Notes: generated by a model from the letters alone, not told the origin. DNA of 64,000 bases from Bacillus sp. FJAT-47783 (GCF_022808615.1 NZ_JAKZKS010000012.1:1-64000), one strand, 5' to 3'. Positions 23,879-34,878 are shown, counted from the stretch's first letter. Translations and numbers: made by a program.

Positions 23879-25354
23879 TCATGTCCCACAATACGTTCGG
23901 TATGGACGAGATGATGGCGGAGCTGGTGTACAGTAATCAGCTTGTTCTGGTGAGTGCGCGAATGGTCTCGAAAGAACATCAAGAAGGCGCTCCATCACAA
24001 TGTAGTCCCCTTGGTTCACTGCGGCTTCTAATGCTTCTTCTACCCGATGGTTTCGGGGAATTACTGCTGGATTGCTGTTTAGCATTAACTGATGCGAGTC
24101 GTCTTTCGATTCCTGCTGTCTTTCGAGTCTCGCCTGCCACCGCTCATTCCACTCTGCGAATTCTCGGGTTTTAAACAGATCCGTATCCTCTTTAAGATCA
24201 AAAGTTAATGCACGGAATGTATTCGTAAAGTCCGCACGATAATTCTTCATCATACTGAGAAGGGCTTCAATAAGGGCTTCATCTTGTTTCTCTTCATTAA
24301 ATATTCCCAGTTTCGCTCTCATTCCTGCGAGCCAATGAGCATGGTATAACTTAGGATATTGTGAAATCGCATCCTGGGCTAGTTTGACTGCCTCATCCTG
24401 ATCGTCATGCAATAACGGCAATAAAGTTTCGGCAAATCGTGCAAGGTTCCACCCGCCAATACTCGGTTGATTACCGTATGCATACCTACCTTGAATGTCA
24501 ATGGAACTAAAAACTGTTGCCGGGTCATAAGTATCCATGAAAGCGCAAGGACCATAATCAATGGTTTCCCCACTAATCGTCATGTTGTCAGTGTTCATGA
24601 CCCCATGGATAAAGCCAACGAGTTGCCACTTAGCAATTAACCTGGCTTGACGTTCGATTACTTTTTCAAGAAGCGAAAGATATCGACTTTCATCTGTTTC
24701 AATGTCTGGATAATGACGCTTTATTGTATAGTCAGCCAAAGCTTGGAGCTCTTCGGGATTGCACCAATTTGCAACATATTGAAAAGTACCAACACGTAGA
24801 TGGCTAGCAGCGACACGGGTGAGAATGGCACCAGGCAGTTCGGTTTCGCGAATGATGGACTCACCCGTTGTCACTACTGCTAAGCTGCGAGTTGTAGGAA
24901 TACCGAGCGCATGCATCGCTTCACTAATGATGTATTCTCGTAGCATCGGTCCAAGTGCTGCTCGTCCATCACCTCCGCGCGAGTATGGCGTTCTACCAGA
25001 ACCTTTTAGTTGAATATCAACCCGCTCACCAGAGGGGGTAATTTGCTCGCCAAGAAGCAGAGCCCGTCCGTCTCCTAACATGTTAAAATGACCAAACTGA
25101 TGCCCCGCGTAAGCTTGGGCAAGAGGAAAAGCTCCTTCGGGAATCCCGTTTCCAGCAAGCACCGCTACCCCTTCTTCACTTTTAAGCTCCTGAATATTTA
25201 GCCCAAGAGATGTTGCCAACGAATCATTCAAAATGATTAACTTCGGTGAACGTACAGGAGTTGGAGTAAGACTTGAAAAAAATGATTTCGGCAGGCGGGC
25301 ATAACTGTTATCAAAGTTCCATCCTGTCTCTATTAACTCTTTTTTGTTTGCCAT
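23879..25354 (-). CDS. selO: Protein adenylyltransferase SelO (YdiU family)
   Basis: The 491-residue protein is full length for the YdiU/SelO family, a pseudokinase fold that transfers AMP to proteins during oxidative stress. Motifs seen: A-Y-A-G-H-Q-F-G (near residue 81), [17 protein letters not shown] (about 116-132), H-G-V-M-N-T-D-N-M with the catalytic Asp (near 250), D-Y-G-P-C-A-F-M-D and the C-terminal Y-R-T-Y-C-G-T with the conserved C-terminal Cys. The ATG follows AAAGGAGAT. It is a single-gene unit with its own terminator. Confidence 0.9.
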   Translation of the reverse strand: MANKKELIETGWNFDNSYARLPKSFFSSLTPTPVRSPKLIILNDSLATSLGLNIQELKSEEGVAVLAGNGIPEGAFPLAQAYAGHQFGHFNMLGDGRALLLGEQITPSGERVDIQLKGSGRTPYSRGGDGRAALGPMLREYIISEAMHALGIPTTRSLAVVTTGESIIRETELPGAILTRVAASHLRVGTFQYVANWCNPEELQALADYTIKRHYPDIETDESRYLSLLEKVIERQARLIAKWQLVGFIHGVMNTDNMTISGETIDYGPCAFMDTYDPATVFSSIDIQGRYAYGNQPSIGGWNLARFAETLLPLLHDDQDEAVKLAQDAISQYPKLYHAHWLAGMRAKLGIFNEEKQDEALIEALLSMMKNYRADFTNTFRALTFDLKEDTDLFKTREFAEWNERWQARLERQQESKDDSHQLMLNSNPAVIPRNHRVEEALEAAVNQGDYIVMERLLDVLSRPFAHSPEQADYCTPAPPSSRPYRTYCGT

Positions 25355-25461
25355 CGTATCTCCTTTCTTTTCTTGCCTTCTTTCTATGCTAACAAAAATA
25401 TGTATTTATTCTCCATTTCAAGATATCGTATTCGTTATAGTTTCTACTTGATATCGACATT

Positions 25462-25835
25462 TTAGTCTTTTGTTTCTTTAAAAAACATTCCGTGAAGAAA
25501 AGATATACCTAAAGATAAACCTAGAGGAGTACCCAAATCATAAACATCCATTTCCGAAGATCGAAATATAGCGTTTAAAAAATATGTCGTTGCACTGAAG
25601 AAAATAAACATCGTTATAAACTGCAATATTATTTTTTTCATTTCCGTTGCATTTAATTTTCTAAAACGCTGAATAGTTAGAAAAATTAAATATAACGAAA
25701 ATAAATCACATAACCCTTAACAAATAGATAAGAGAAATCATGATCAATATTGTTATACACAATAAACAACATAACGACCGTTGTTACTATAAATATCGTA
25801 AAGAGAATTAAGTTTAAGAGAATATTTTTCTTCAT
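25462..25835 (-). pseudogene. Small multi-TM membrane protein, frameshifted
   Basis: Starting at ATG 25835 the frame gives MKKNILLNLILFTIF with one TM segment and part of a second, and stops near 25702. A frameshift around 25715 restores a second half (LIFLTIQRFRKLNATEMKK, ITMFIFFSATTYFLNAIF, ending H-G-M-F-F-K-E-T-K-D) to a TAA at 25462. Both halves are hydrophobic in the same style, together about 123 residues with four TM segments. The ribosome binding site (GGTG) is weak. The family is not recognised. A single-base sequence error would give the same picture. Confidence 0.55.
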
Positions 25836-26043
25836 ATTTTTCACCATTTTAAAATATTATGTTTTTGATTAATCTAGAATACAACAAATTTATTAATTGG
25901 TAAATAGTGTATTGACATTGAAATTTCCATTTTTATCTCTTTTTTGTCCAATTAAATGATTTTACAACTTGAACATATTGTTTCATTCATTATAATTATA
26001 AAAAATCAATCGTGTACATTGATGCACACTTATAAGGGGAAAT

Positions 26044-27612
26044 ATGGATGAATGGGGGCATAAAATGAAAAGAGGGGTCATGCTCGAAAAATTTGTAGAT
26101 CGATTGCCGTACTTACAAACAGCTCTTCCTAAAACACGGGTTAATGGTGAGCCGTATTATGAGGTAATCATGAGAGAAAATAGGCAAAAGCTACATCGTG
26201 ATTTACCACCAACAAAAATTTGGGGATATAATGGTCACTTTCCAGGGCCGACTTTTAAAGTGTGGTGTCATCAGCCCATTCGTGTTCTATGGAAAAATGA
26301 ATTACCACTTCGGCACTTTCTTCCAATTGATACAACCGTTCACGGTGCTGAAAAAGATAAGCCGGAGGTACGAACGGTCGTTCATCTTCATGGTGGGGTA
26401 ACCCCAGATATAAGCGATGGCTATCCTGAAGCATGGTTTACGAATGGATTTAACAAAGTAGGCCCCTACTTTACAAATCAACTTTACATTTATCCAAATC
26501 AACAAAGTGCCTCAACGCTTTGGTATCATGACCATGCAGTGGGAATTACTCGCTTAAACATTTATGCTGGGCTGGCTGGTTTTTATATTATTCATGATGA
26601 ACATGAACAATCTCTCGGCCTACCAAGTGGACAATACGATATACCATTGCTCATCCAAGATCGTACTTTCCATTCAGATGGATCTCTTTTCTATCCTTCA
26701 CAACCAGATCCACCAGTTTCAGGCGTTGATCCTTCCGTTCTTCCTGATTTTTTCGGCGAAGCTATACTTGTCAACGGCAAGGTTTGGCCGTTTTTAGAAG
26801 TAGAGCCAAGACGCTATCGCTTTCGGATACTAAATGGTTCTAATGCCCGTTTTTACCGACTTTCTTTAACTAATGGATTACCTTTTATACAAATTGGTTC
26901 AGACCAAGGGCTTTTACAAACTCCTATTAAGGTTCCTAAGTTATTACTCGCCCCTGCTGAACGAGCAGATGTCATTCTTGATTTTTCGTCCTTATTTGAT
27001 GAAGAAATTATTATTAAAAATGATGCTGTCTCTCCTTTCCCACAAGGTGAGAGCCCAAATCCAAGTACGACAGGTAATGTCATGAAAATTCTTATTAATC
27101 AAAAGCCGAAAAGTCAAGATCAAAGCAAAATACCGGTCATTTTATCACATGTGCCAAAGCTTAAAGAAAGACATAACTATAGCAATAGAAAGCTGTTACT
27201 GAATATGAGACCAGATGAGTTTAAGCGTTCTATTCACTTATTAGATAATCGCTTATGGTCCGATCCGATTACTGAAATGCCTCGCTTGTGGAGTGTAGAA
27301 ATTTGGAGTTTTATCAATGTGTCAAATGCTACTCATCCGATTCATTTACATTTAGTTCGATTTCAAATTCTTGACAGACAGCCTTTTGATGCCAAGTTGT
27401 ACGAAAAAGAGGGTAAAATTGTTCCTACTGGTCTACGGAAAGCTCCGGAACTTAATGAACAAGGATGGAAGGACACTGTACGTGCAAATCCGAAAGAAAT
27501 CACACGTATTATCGTTCCGTTCGGCCCTTATACTGGCTTATATGTCTGGCATTGTCACATTTTAGAACATGAAGATTATGAAATGATGCGACCTTATATG
27601 GTCATTCGATAA
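26044..27612 (+). CDS. cotA: CotA-type spore coat multicopper oxidase (laccase)
   Basis: The 522-residue protein has the four copper-binding motifs of bacterial laccases: V-H-L-H-G-G, W-Y-H-D-H-A, H-P-I-H-L-H-L-V (near 430) and H-C-H-I-L-E-H-E-D-Y-E-M-M (503-515, with the type 1 Cys and axial Met). The N-terminus (LEKFVDRLPYLQTALPK, then H-R-D-L-P-P-T-K-I-W-G-Y-N-G) is that of CotA, the outer-coat laccase that makes a melanin-like pigment. There is no signal peptide, as in CotA. ATG 26044 has AAGGGG; ATG 26068 has a GGGGG site, so the first eight codons are uncertain. It is convergent with mqo, 98 bp away. Confidence 0.9.
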   Translation: MDEWGHKMKRGVMLEKFVDRLPYLQTALPKTRVNGEPYYEVIMRENRQKLHRDLPPTKIWGYNGHFPGPTFKVWCHQPIRVLWKNELPLRHFLPIDTTVHGAEKDKPEVRTVVHLHGGVTPDISDGYPEAWFTNGFNKVGPYFTNQLYIYPNQQSASTLWYHDHAVGITRLNIYAGLAGFYIIHDEHEQSLGLPSGQYDIPLLIQDRTFHSDGSLFYPSQPDPPVSGVDPSVLPDFFGEAILVNGKVWPFLEVEPRRYRFRILNGSNARFYRLSLTNGLPFIQIGSDQGLLQTPIKVPKLLLAPAERADVILDFSSLFDEEIIIKNDAVSPFPQGESPNPSTTGNVMKILINQKPKSQDQSKIPVILSHVPKLKERHNYSNRKLLLNMRPDEFKRSIHLLDNRLWSDPITEMPRLWSVEIWSFINVSNATHPIHLHLVRFQILDRQPFDAKLYEKEGKIVPTGLRKAPELNEQGWKDTVRANPKEITRIIVPFGPYTGLYVWHCHILEHEDYEMMRPYMVIR

Positions 27613-27641
27613 AAAAGGTACACTTACTCAAGAAGTGCACC
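27611..27641 (-). terminator. Terminator of mqo, overlapping the end of cotA
   Basis: GGTACACTT (27617-27625) pairs with AAGTGCACC (27633-27641), 8 of 9 matching, and on the minus strand is followed by TTTTTTATCG. Confidence 0.65.
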
Positions 27642-27710
27642 CGATCGTTCAAATGTATTATGAAGAAACCTCTTGTTGCTCAAACTTTCCATATAATTTC
27701 TACGAAAAAA

Positions 27711-29213
27711 TTAACTATAAGCCAGTTCTTTTTCGCTTAGGCAAAGCGTCTGTGCTGTTGATGTGTGAATTTCCTTGAAAAGCTCTGGGTTTTCCACTAA
27801 TGAAACTCCATAAGAAGGAATCATTTCTTTTATTTTCGGTTCCCACTCTTTCATATGTTGTGGGAAGCATTTTTCTAATACTTCAAGCATCACGTGTACG
27901 GCAGTAGAAGCCCCTGGAGAAGCACCGAGCAATGCCGCTATCGAGCCATCAGCAGCACTAACAACTTCTGTTCCAAATTGAAGTGTTCCTTTGCCGCCAG
28001 TCTCTGTATCTTTTATAACTTGTACACGTTGGCCCGCTACCACGATATCCCAATCCTCACTTTTAGCATTCGGAATAAACTCGCATAATTCTTCTATGCG
28101 TTTTTCATTCGATAACATAACTTGCTGAATCAAATATTTTGTTAATGCCATCTCTTTTACGCCTGCCGCCAACATCGTAAGGACATTATTCGGTTTTACA
28201 GATCGAATTAAATCTAAATTTGAACCAGTTTTTAAGAACTTTGGTGAGAACCCTGCAAACGGTCCAAACAGCAACGATTTTTTGTTGTTAATATATCTTG
28301 TATCAAGATGCGGTACAGACATTGGAGGAGCACCAACTTTAGCTTTACCATATACTTTTGCATGATGCTGCTCTACCACTTCCGGATTGTTACATACCAT
28401 AAAGAGTCCGCTTACCGGGAACCCTCCAATATGTTTTGACTCTGGGATACCGGTTTTTTGTAGTAAAGGTAAACTCCCTCCTCCAGCGCCAATAAAGACG
28501 AAGTTTGCAACATGACGCTCGACTTGACCACTATCGACATTTTTCACTTTCAACTCCCACGAGCCATCGTTAGTACGTTTAATATCCTCGACACTATGCT
28601 TGTAGTTAATCTCGACATTTTGACTCTTTAAATGGTCAAACAGCGTACGTGTTAAAGCACCAAAGTTTACATCCGTTCCTGAGTCGATTTTTGTTGCTGC
28701 TATCGGTTCATTCGATGTACGCCCTTCCATGATAAGCGGAATCCACTCCTTCAGCTTTTCAGGGTCATCGGAAAATTCCATCCCTTGAAACAGCGGATTT
28801 TTTGACAGCGCTTCAAAACGTTTTTTCAAATACGTTACATTTTTTTCCCCTTGTACAAAACTCATATGAGGTATTGGCATAATAAATTCCTGCGGATTAC
28901 GAATCAGATTGCTGTTTACAAGATAAGACCAAAACTGTCTAGAAATCTGGAACTGTTCATTAATTTTAATTGCTTTACTAATCTCTATTGTTCCATCAGA
29001 CTTTTCAGGTGTGTAGTTAAGCTCACACAATGCAGCATGACCCGTACCCGCGTTGTTCCATTCGTTAGAGCTTTCTTCCCCTGCGTTTGCTAGTTTTTCA
29101 AACACTTTAATTTCCCATTCGGGTACTAACTCTTTCAGTAATGATCCCAAAGTCGCACTCATAACACCAGCACCAATTAAAATAACGTCTGTTTTTTTCT
29201 GTATGTTGCTCAT
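27711..29213 (-). CDS. mqo: Malate:quinone oxidoreductase
   Basis: The 500-residue protein (ATG 29213, after GAGGAAGGGT; five earlier codons are excluded) has an N-terminal FAD-binding region [14 protein letters not shown], the [11 protein letters not shown] family signature (about 50-61), [12 protein letters not shown] near 240, and the C-terminal [12 protein letters not shown] block. It oxidises malate to oxaloacetate and passes electrons to menaquinone at the membrane. It stands alone with its own terminator and is convergent with cotA. Confidence 0.92.
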   Translation of the reverse strand: MSNIQKKTDVILIGAGVMSATLGSLLKELVPEWEIKVFEKLANAGEESSNEWNNAGTGHAALCELNYTPEKSDGTIEISKAIKINEQFQISRQFWSYLVNSNLIRNPQEFIMPIPHMSFVQGEKNVTYLKKRFEALSKNPLFQGMEFSDDPEKLKEWIPLIMEGRTSNEPIAATKIDSGTDVNFGALTRTLFDHLKSQNVEINYKHSVEDIKRTNDGSWELKVKNVDSGQVERHVANFVFIGAGGGSLPLLQKTGIPESKHIGGFPVSGLFMVCNNPEVVEQHHAKVYGKAKVGAPPMSVPHLDTRYINNKKSLLFGPFAGFSPKFLKTGSNLDLIRSVKPNNVLTMLAAGVKEMALTKYLIQQVMLSNEKRIEELCEFIPNAKSEDWDIVVAGQRVQVIKDTETGGKGTLQFGTEVVSAADGSIAALLGASPGASTAVHVMLEVLEKCFPQHMKEWEPKIKEMIPSYGVSLVENPELFKEIHTSTAQTLCLSEKELAYS

Positions 29214-29727
29214 ATTACCCTTCCTCATCCCCTATATTTGCAAAAAAGAGAGGCGCTCCTGCTTAGGAACACATCTTTTCTGTCTCAATTATAATCCTAT
29301 CATATTTTATTATAATTATTTATAGTTTAAAATATCTACTATTTTCTGATTATTTCAGGCTGGTAATAAGATGAAAGGTTCTACCCTTAGCGGTAGATTC
29401 TCTATTGGGATATTTCATCCATACTACACTCATCGTATCATCAAACCCCATTCTTTTCCATTGTTTTCAAGGTGAATATCACGAGCTTATCTACAGGGAA
29501 CTTTTGTTTTTGTTGTTTGATTTCATTGTTCTAAAAGGACGCATAACCAAGGCGATAAATTCAAAATACTCGTTCAAAATTTCGGGATGCCAAATATGCG
29601 ACCCTTTCCCACAGGTATACAAAAAGAGAAAAAATAAAAGTGATTCACGGAATTTTTTTATTCCTTATTTAGTAAACAAAGGAGCTAATGTTACACTTGA
29701 AAAGGATTAAATGGAAATAATCTAGAA
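29214..29727. other. Divergent intergenic region, no gene seen
   Basis: The right part of mqo regulation should lie here: several TATAAT-like boxes occur at 29290-29320 on the minus strand. A plus-strand open frame at 29405-29710 lacks a ribosome binding site and coding character. A short hairpin (TCTACC/GGTAGA) near 29380 is not followed by a T-run. Confidence 0.4.
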
Positions 29728-29742
29728 ATGGGGATTAAGAAG

Positions 29743-30522
29743 ATGGAAGAAGTTATATTAGAAATTAATGATTTGAAAAAGAATTATGGTTCCAAGTCTG
29801 TTTTGAATGGTGTATCTCTTCAAGTGAAAAGAGGAGAGATCATTGGTTATATTGGTCCAAACGGAGCAGGAAAAAGTACCACTGTGAAAATTATGCTTGG
29901 CATTGAAGATGACTATTCAGGTGAGGTCAAAATCTTCGATCATGATATTTCTGATGGGAATATAGAGTATAAAAGAAAGATCGGTTATGTGCCGGAAGTC
30001 GCCGAAATTTACGATAATTTAACTGGCCATGAATATTTAACGTTTATTGGCGAATTATATGGTCTCGATTTTAACCTCGCCGACTACAAAGCAAAAAGCC
30101 TAATGGAACTTTTCGGTATAGGTGAAGTCTATCATTCACGAATTTCCTCTTATTCTAAAGGAATGCGTCAAAAACTATTAATTATCTCGAGTTTATTGCA
30201 TAATCCGGAACTTTTGTTTTTTGACGAACCAATCAATGGTTTGGATGCGAACAGTGTAATGATTTTTAAAGAAATTATGGCTCAACTTGCCGAACAAGGA
30301 AAAACGATTTTCTACTCGTCTCATATTATGGACGTGGTTGAAAAAATAAGCAGCCGCATCATTCTCCTGCATGACGGCAAAATTGCTGCAGACGGTACAT
30401 TTGAAGAGTTAAAGCTGCAAAATACGAAAGGCTCACTTGAGCAGATTTTTAACCGACTTACGGGGTTTACTGAACATAAAGAACTTAGTGCAAGATTTGT
30501 TTCGATTGTAAAGGAGATGTAA
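29743..30522 (+). CDS. ABC transporter ATP-binding protein
   Basis: This ATPase of about 259 residues contains Walker A G-P-N-G-A-G-K-S-T near residue 38, the Q-loop region, ABC signature S-S-Y-S-K-G-M-R-Q-K-L near 140, Walker B L-L-F-F-D-E-P near 160 and the switch His in Y-S-S-H-I-M-D. The single short ATPase with the P-E-V-A-E-I-Y-D-N-L-T-G block is of the exporter type (CcmA/YtrB-like). The start is uncertain: ATG 29743 has GGGGATTAAG upstream, and ATG 29728 has a weaker site. It is followed two bases later by the permease gene. Confidence 0.85.
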   Translation: MEEVILEINDLKKNYGSKSVLNGVSLQVKRGEIIGYIGPNGAGKSTTVKIMLGIEDDYSGEVKIFDHDISDGNIEYKRKIGYVPEVAEIYDNLTGHEYLTFIGELYGLDFNLADYKAKSLMELFGIGEVYHSRISSYSKGMRQKLLIISSLLHNPELLFFDEPINGLDANSVMIFKEIMAQLAEQGKTIFYSSHIMDVVEKISSRIILLHDGKIAADGTFEELKLQNTKGSLEQIFNRLTGFTEHKELSARFVSIVKEM

Positions 30523-30524
30523 GG

Positions 30525-32168
30525 ATGCAGGATTATCGCACGCTCAAACTATTGGATCGTTTTGCGAAAATTTTTACAAGCTTTGGCGTAGATTACAAGA
30601 TTATGAGAAGAATTTTACAAGTAAAGTTAACGATGGATGGACGGCGTGTGCCAACCATTTTCTCACAAAACGTTAATAAAAAAGGCAAGGAAAATAGCAA
30701 TCAATACATAAAATCTTTATGGATTTACGTATTATTTGGTCTGTTTATGATTCCGATTTTACTTATGGGTGAAAATTATCTTTTCCAAATGAGTCTCTTC
30801 TATGGAATTTTCACCTTTTTTGTCATGTCTTCCATGATTTCCGATTTTTCCTCTGTTTTACTAGACATTCGGGATCGAAACATCATGTTTCCAAAACCCG
30901 TTGATCGAAAAACAATTAGCACTGCTAAAATGGTGCATGTTGTCATTTATTTATCTTTTCTTACGATAGCGCTTGTCGGAGTCCCTTTGATTGTTGGGCT
31001 TGTCAAAAATGGTCTCTTGTTTCTCCTTGTTTCAGTTGTAAACATCATCTTAATTGACCTATTGATCGTTGGGTTAACCACGCTTATCTATTTGTTTATT
31101 TTACGATTCTTTGATGGAGAAAAATTAAAAGATATCATTAACTTTGTCCAAATCGGGTTGTCACTTATGATCATGGTTGGGTATCAATTACTTATTCGCT
31201 CCTTTGAGTTAATTGACTTAACTATTTCGCTTGAACCACGTTGGTGGCAAGTATTTATCTTTCCGATGTGGTATGGAGCAAATATGGAAATGATAATGAA
31301 AGGTGCCTTTCAGCCGTTTTACGTTTTATTTTCAGCTTTAGGAATTCTAGTTCCTTTCCTATCCATTTGGATTTTTATGAAATTAAATTCTACTTTCGAG
31401 CAAAACCTGCAAAAACTTGCTTATCATGGGAAAGAAAAAGAACCGAAGCGTAGTAAATTTGGTCAATCTCTCCTTAGAATCATTTGTCGTTCACATGAGG
31501 AAAGAGCTTTTTTTCGATTTGCCAGTTCAATGATGAAAAATGAACGAGATTTTAAATTGAAGGTGTATCCATTTTTAGGTTTTTCAGTTGTTCTTCCGTT
31601 TATTTTTATTATCAATGTTTTGAATACCGACCTTGATCATCTATCCACTAGCAAAACGTATTTAACGATTTACTTTAGCTTAATCATAATCCCGACCATC
31701 ATGATTCTCTTAAAGTATTCAGGAACATATAAGGGGGCGTGGATTTACAGAGTTGCCCCGATAAAACAACTAAAATGGGTGTTTAGCGGTACAATAAAGG
31801 CGTTTATTTTTAAATTATATTTACCAGTTTACTTGTTTTTAAGTGTACTATTTATTGTACTTTTTGGGGTGAAAATCCTTCCAGATCTTGTCGTTGTATT
31901 TTTTAATGCGTGTACATATGCTGTCATTTGCTTTATGATTCTAAAAAAATCCATCCCCTTTTCGGAGTCTTTTGACCAGTACAATCAAAACAGCAACGGT
32001 TCTATTGTATTCGGTTTAATGCTGCTTGTTGCATTATTTGCTGGCATACATTATTTCAGCACTTTGTATTCTTATGGAATCTATCTGTATTTAGTAATCA
32101 CCATCATTTTTCTAGCTACTATTTGGAAACTAGCTTTCAATATTACTTGGGAAAAGATTCTTAAATAA
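30525..32168 (+). CDS. ABC transporter permease, large exporter type
   Basis: The 547-residue protein has a cytoplasmic N-terminus of about 65 residues and some 12 hydrophobic segments in two groups, separated by a basic loop (about 290-340). No substrate-binding domain is present. It begins three bases after the stop of the ATPase gene with AAGGAGATGTAAGG as its ribosome binding site, so the two form one exporter. Similar pairs in Bacillus are uncharacterised exporters of peptides or drugs; the substrate is not predictable. A perfect 13-bp terminator ends the operon. Confidence 0.8.
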   Translation: MQDYRTLKLLDRFAKIFTSFGVDYKIMRRILQVKLTMDGRRVPTIFSQNVNKKGKENSNQYIKSLWIYVLFGLFMIPILLMGENYLFQMSLFYGIFTFFVMSSMISDFSSVLLDIRDRNIMFPKPVDRKTISTAKMVHVVIYLSFLTIALVGVPLIVGLVKNGLLFLLVSVVNIILIDLLIVGLTTLIYLFILRFFDGEKLKDIINFVQIGLSLMIMVGYQLLIRSFELIDLTISLEPRWWQVFIFPMWYGANMEMIMKGAFQPFYVLFSALGILVPFLSIWIFMKLNSTFEQNLQKLAYHGKEKEPKRSKFGQSLLRIICRSHEERAFFRFASSMMKNERDFKLKVYPFLGFSVVLPFIFIINVLNTDLDHLSTSKTYLTIYFSLIIIPTIMILLKYSGTYKGAWIYRVAPIKQLKWVFSGTIKAFIFKLYLPVYLFLSVLFIVLFGVKILPDLVVVFFNACTYAVICFMILKKSIPFSESFDQYNQNSNGSIVFGLMLLVALFAGIHYFSTLYSYGIYLYLVITIIFLATIWKLAFNITWEKILK

Positions 32169-32217
32169 TTCAGTGAGAACAGATGCGATTTAAGTCCACC
32201 AATTAGTATTAAGACTC

Positions 32218-32254
32218 AAAACGCTGTTGAAGTAAAAATCAACAGCGTTTTCTA
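32218..32254 (+). terminator. Terminator of the ABC exporter operon
   Basis: AAAACGCTGTTGA (32218-32230) and TCAACAGCGTTTT (32239-32251) form a perfect 13-bp stem with an 8-nt loop. It can act in both directions. Confidence 0.9.
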
Positions 32255-32359
32255 TTGTCAATCTCTTGTGACAAAAGCCGCACATGTTTGCTTCCTCAGT
32301 ATGATGGAAGTCTAGTAGGAAAATTCACGGCTAGCCCTTTTCTGGAATAGAAGGCATTA

Positions 32360-32725
32360 TTAGAAATCAATCTGTTCTTTAATATAATCAGCATCATCTT
32401 TATTGATTTTAAAGTAGTCTACCTGGTTCCAACTCTCCCCAGAACGAATTCCAATTATGGCACCTTCATCCTCAAACCATAACCTAGAATCAATTAACCC
32501 TGTCGACTGTTTCGGACTATTTATTGAAATATGAACATCTGGTTTTCCTAACTCTTTATTTGCATCAAATATTTTTTCTTTATTTAGATAAATCATCATA
32601 AAATTATCAACTATTCCTTGGCTTTCCGTATCCGTAATTACTTTTTTTATATCAATTTGCCCAACGTTCTCATTGTCATCATATCCTATCCATATTTCTC
32701 TGGAAGCCTCATTAGAGTTTATCAT
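32360..32725 (-). CDS. Hypothetical exported protein; N-terminal start unclear
   Basis: From ATG 32725 the product has 121 residues, is acidic and soluble, and has no recognised domain. The frame extends upstream to about 32800 and encodes a signal-peptide-like sequence (KVISVIALSLIIFGAGYVTG), but no ATG, GTG or TTG lies in that frame behind the good AAAGGGGATG site; the codons there are GTT ATC ATC. Either a base has been lost after GTG or a non-standard start is used. As annotated from the internal ATG it would be a leaderless cytosolic fragment. Confidence 0.45.
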   Translation of the reverse strand: MINSNEASREIWIGYDDNENVGQIDIKKVITDTESQGIVDNFMMIYLNKEKIFDANKELGKPDVHISINSPKQSTGLIDSRLWFEDEGAIIGIRSGESWNQVDYFKINKDDADYIKEQIDF

Positions 32726-32944
32726 GCCCGTTACGTAACCAGCCCCAAAAATGATTAGGCTTAGTGCAATAACACTTATTACTTTTAATTTGATGATAAC
32801 ACATCCCCTTTATATAGAAGATCTCCCCTTTATTTTTCATCTCCTATAATTGCTGAATGACATCTTCTTCAATTGTGTCGATTATGTTCCTTAAGAATTT
32901 TGTCAGCTTACCATAAAGGAATCATCCAGTCAAAAAATAAGATC

Positions 32945-34573
32945 CTACTTTTCATTCCTCTGATAATCCATCTTTTTTCTCCTATTTAGGACATCCTTCA
33001 TTATTTGCGTTTTCATACCGATTCCTAAGTAAACGAACAGACCCGTTGTGATACACACTAACGATGTTAGTACAGCTGAATAATATTCACTTATTCTTCC
33101 TGATATGCTTGTGTCCATAAAAAAATTCATAAACAAAACTGAAAATGCCATTACTAATCCTAGTCCAACGCTTTGTAATAATGATTTAATCAAAGGGAAA
33201 AATTCATACTGAATCGTCTTCTTAATCAAAACCATATTAAATATGACTGAAACAGAAAATCCTCCATATGTTGCTAAAACAGGAGCAACTTCTTTAAAAC
33301 TAGAAACAAGCACAACGTTTAAAATCATTTTTACGATTACACCTAAAGCAACTCCTATTATCACCTTCTTTTGCTCATTTATTCCTTGTAGTATTGCAGC
33401 TGTAACGGTAAATAAAGCAAACACAATAGTTGCAAGCGCATACCATTGTAAAATGGTACCACCTACTTCATCGTTATTTTTCAGTCCAAAAATCATGGTG
33501 TAGATGGGTTTCCCCAAAAGGGATAATCCAATTCCAGCCGGTAAGGTAAAAAACACTAATATTTGAATCGTTTTCGTTATTTTCCGATGAACTTCTCGTA
33601 TGTTACCAGTAACAAAGGATGTTGTAATTCCAGGAATTAAAGACATGCCAAATGCTGTTGCTAATGAAACAGGAACCATGACCAATATTTGAGCAAGTCC
33701 AATCACTGAATTAATGACCTCAGCTTCATCTAGCTGATAACCAATAGATTGAAACAGTTTATTTATGGTGAATGTATCAATGTTTTGATAAATCGGGATT
33801 GTAAGGCCAACAATAACGAAGGGTATGGCATAACTTATTAACTCCTTTAACATGGGAATAACATGAATTTTTTCTTTTATTGGACTTTCATTCATTTGTT
33901 TCCGTATCAATTCTCTTCTCTTGACGTACACACTTAACAAAACGACTAAACCTGCTGCACCGCCAATAAAAGCACCAAATGTAGCAATCCCTACTGCTTT
34001 TGTAATCGTGCTATGAAAAATATGTATCGCTATAAATCCACCTAGTAAGATAAAAATGATGCGAACAATCTGTTCGATAACGGTACTTAGAGCCGATGGG
34101 CCCATCGATTGACTTCCTTGAAAATAGCCTCTTAGAAGGCTCATTGGCGGAACAATTAATAGAGCAAAACTAACCATGCGGATGACAAACGTCACATCTT
34201 GTTGCGAATTTCCAGTTACATCATGAGGATCTATTAAAATTTTTGATAAAAATGGCGCTAACGAATACAATGCTCCAAACGATAGAAACCCCGTGACCAC
34301 CATTAAAATGAATCCTACCTTTAATAAGTCGAGTCCTACTCTATAATTACCTAAACCATTGTATTTCGAAACAAATTTTGAAACAGCTAAAGGAAGTCCT
34401 ATTGTCGAAAGGCTAAGGATGATCGTATATGGACCATACGCATACTTGTAAAGAGCATACCCAGAAGTCCCTACTAAGGCAGTGAAAGGAATTATATAAA
34501 TAAAACCTAGTATTTTTGAAATAAAGGATGCAGCAGTGAGAAAAAATGTTCCTCTAATCAAACTATTTTCCAA
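32945..34573 (-). CDS. Polysaccharide/lipid II flippase-like protein (YtgP/SpoVB family)
   Basis: The 542-residue protein has about 14 TM segments and the MATE/MOP-fold signature of the SpoVB/YtgP/YabM group: G-T-F-F-L-T-A-A-S-F-I-S-K-I-L-G at residues 8-23, the K-F-V-S-K-Y-N-G-L-G motif near residue 65 and L-L-R-G-Y-F-Q-G near 145. Bacillus genomes hold several paralogues, among them SpoVB and YtgP (a MurJ-type lipid II flippase). The length and the K-F-V-S-K-Y-N motif fit YtgP best, but assignment among paralogues is not safe. The ATG is preceded by AAATTGGAGATG. It is a single gene. Confidence 0.75.
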   Translation of the reverse strand: MENSLIRGTFFLTAASFISKILGFIYIIPFTALVGTSGYALYKYAYGPYTIILSLSTIGLPLAVSKFVSKYNGLGNYRVGLDLLKVGFILMVVTGFLSFGALYSLAPFLSKILIDPHDVTGNSQQDVTFVIRMVSFALLIVPPMSLLRGYFQGSQSMGPSALSTVIEQIVRIIFILLGGFIAIHIFHSTITKAVGIATFGAFIGGAAGLVVLLSVYVKRRELIRKQMNESPIKEKIHVIPMLKELISYAIPFVIVGLTIPIYQNIDTFTINKLFQSIGYQLDEAEVINSVIGLAQILVMVPVSLATAFGMSLIPGITTSFVTGNIREVHRKITKTIQILVFFTLPAGIGLSLLGKPIYTMIFGLKNNDEVGGTILQWYALATIVFALFTVTAAILQGINEQKKVIIGVALGVIVKMILNVVLVSSFKEVAPVLATYGGFSVSVIFNMVLIKKTIQYEFFPLIKSLLQSVGLGLVMAFSVLFMNFFMDTSISGRISEYYSAVLTSLVCITTGLFVYLGIGMKTQIMKDVLNRRKKMDYQRNEK

Positions 34574-34878
34574 TTATAAACATCTCCAATTTCCTTCATT
34601 GTCCATTATATTATCATAGCGATAGTCATTGTTTTTGTATAGTGTTAGAAATAATCAACATTTCATAGGAATTGGAAATAGGAGAAAGATAGTTAAAAGG
34701 CCAGTTATAGTTATACAAATTGGGGAGGTACTCCTTTTTTCCTGTCTTAGAAAGCTTGATAAATAAAACTACGTATAATGAAATTTATTTAGCTTTGAAT
34801 TTTCACACTTTATTTAATATTCATTATAATCTCTATCATTTATAATTGATTTACACCGTTATATGGGGGAGATTTTAT
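34574..34878. other. Intergenic region without recognisable feature
   Basis: No open frame with coding character or clear hairpin was seen. It should hold promoters for the divergent flippase gene and the methyltransferase relic. Confidence 0.35.

Noticed and set aside
23866-24174. Plus-strand frame of 102 codons opposite the selO 3' end
   Set aside because: It is a mirror of the well-conserved SelO coding sequence.
29405-29710. Plus-strand frame of 101 codons before the ABC exporter
   Set aside because: No ribosome binding site, no domain, and a composition typical of noncoding AT-rich DNA.
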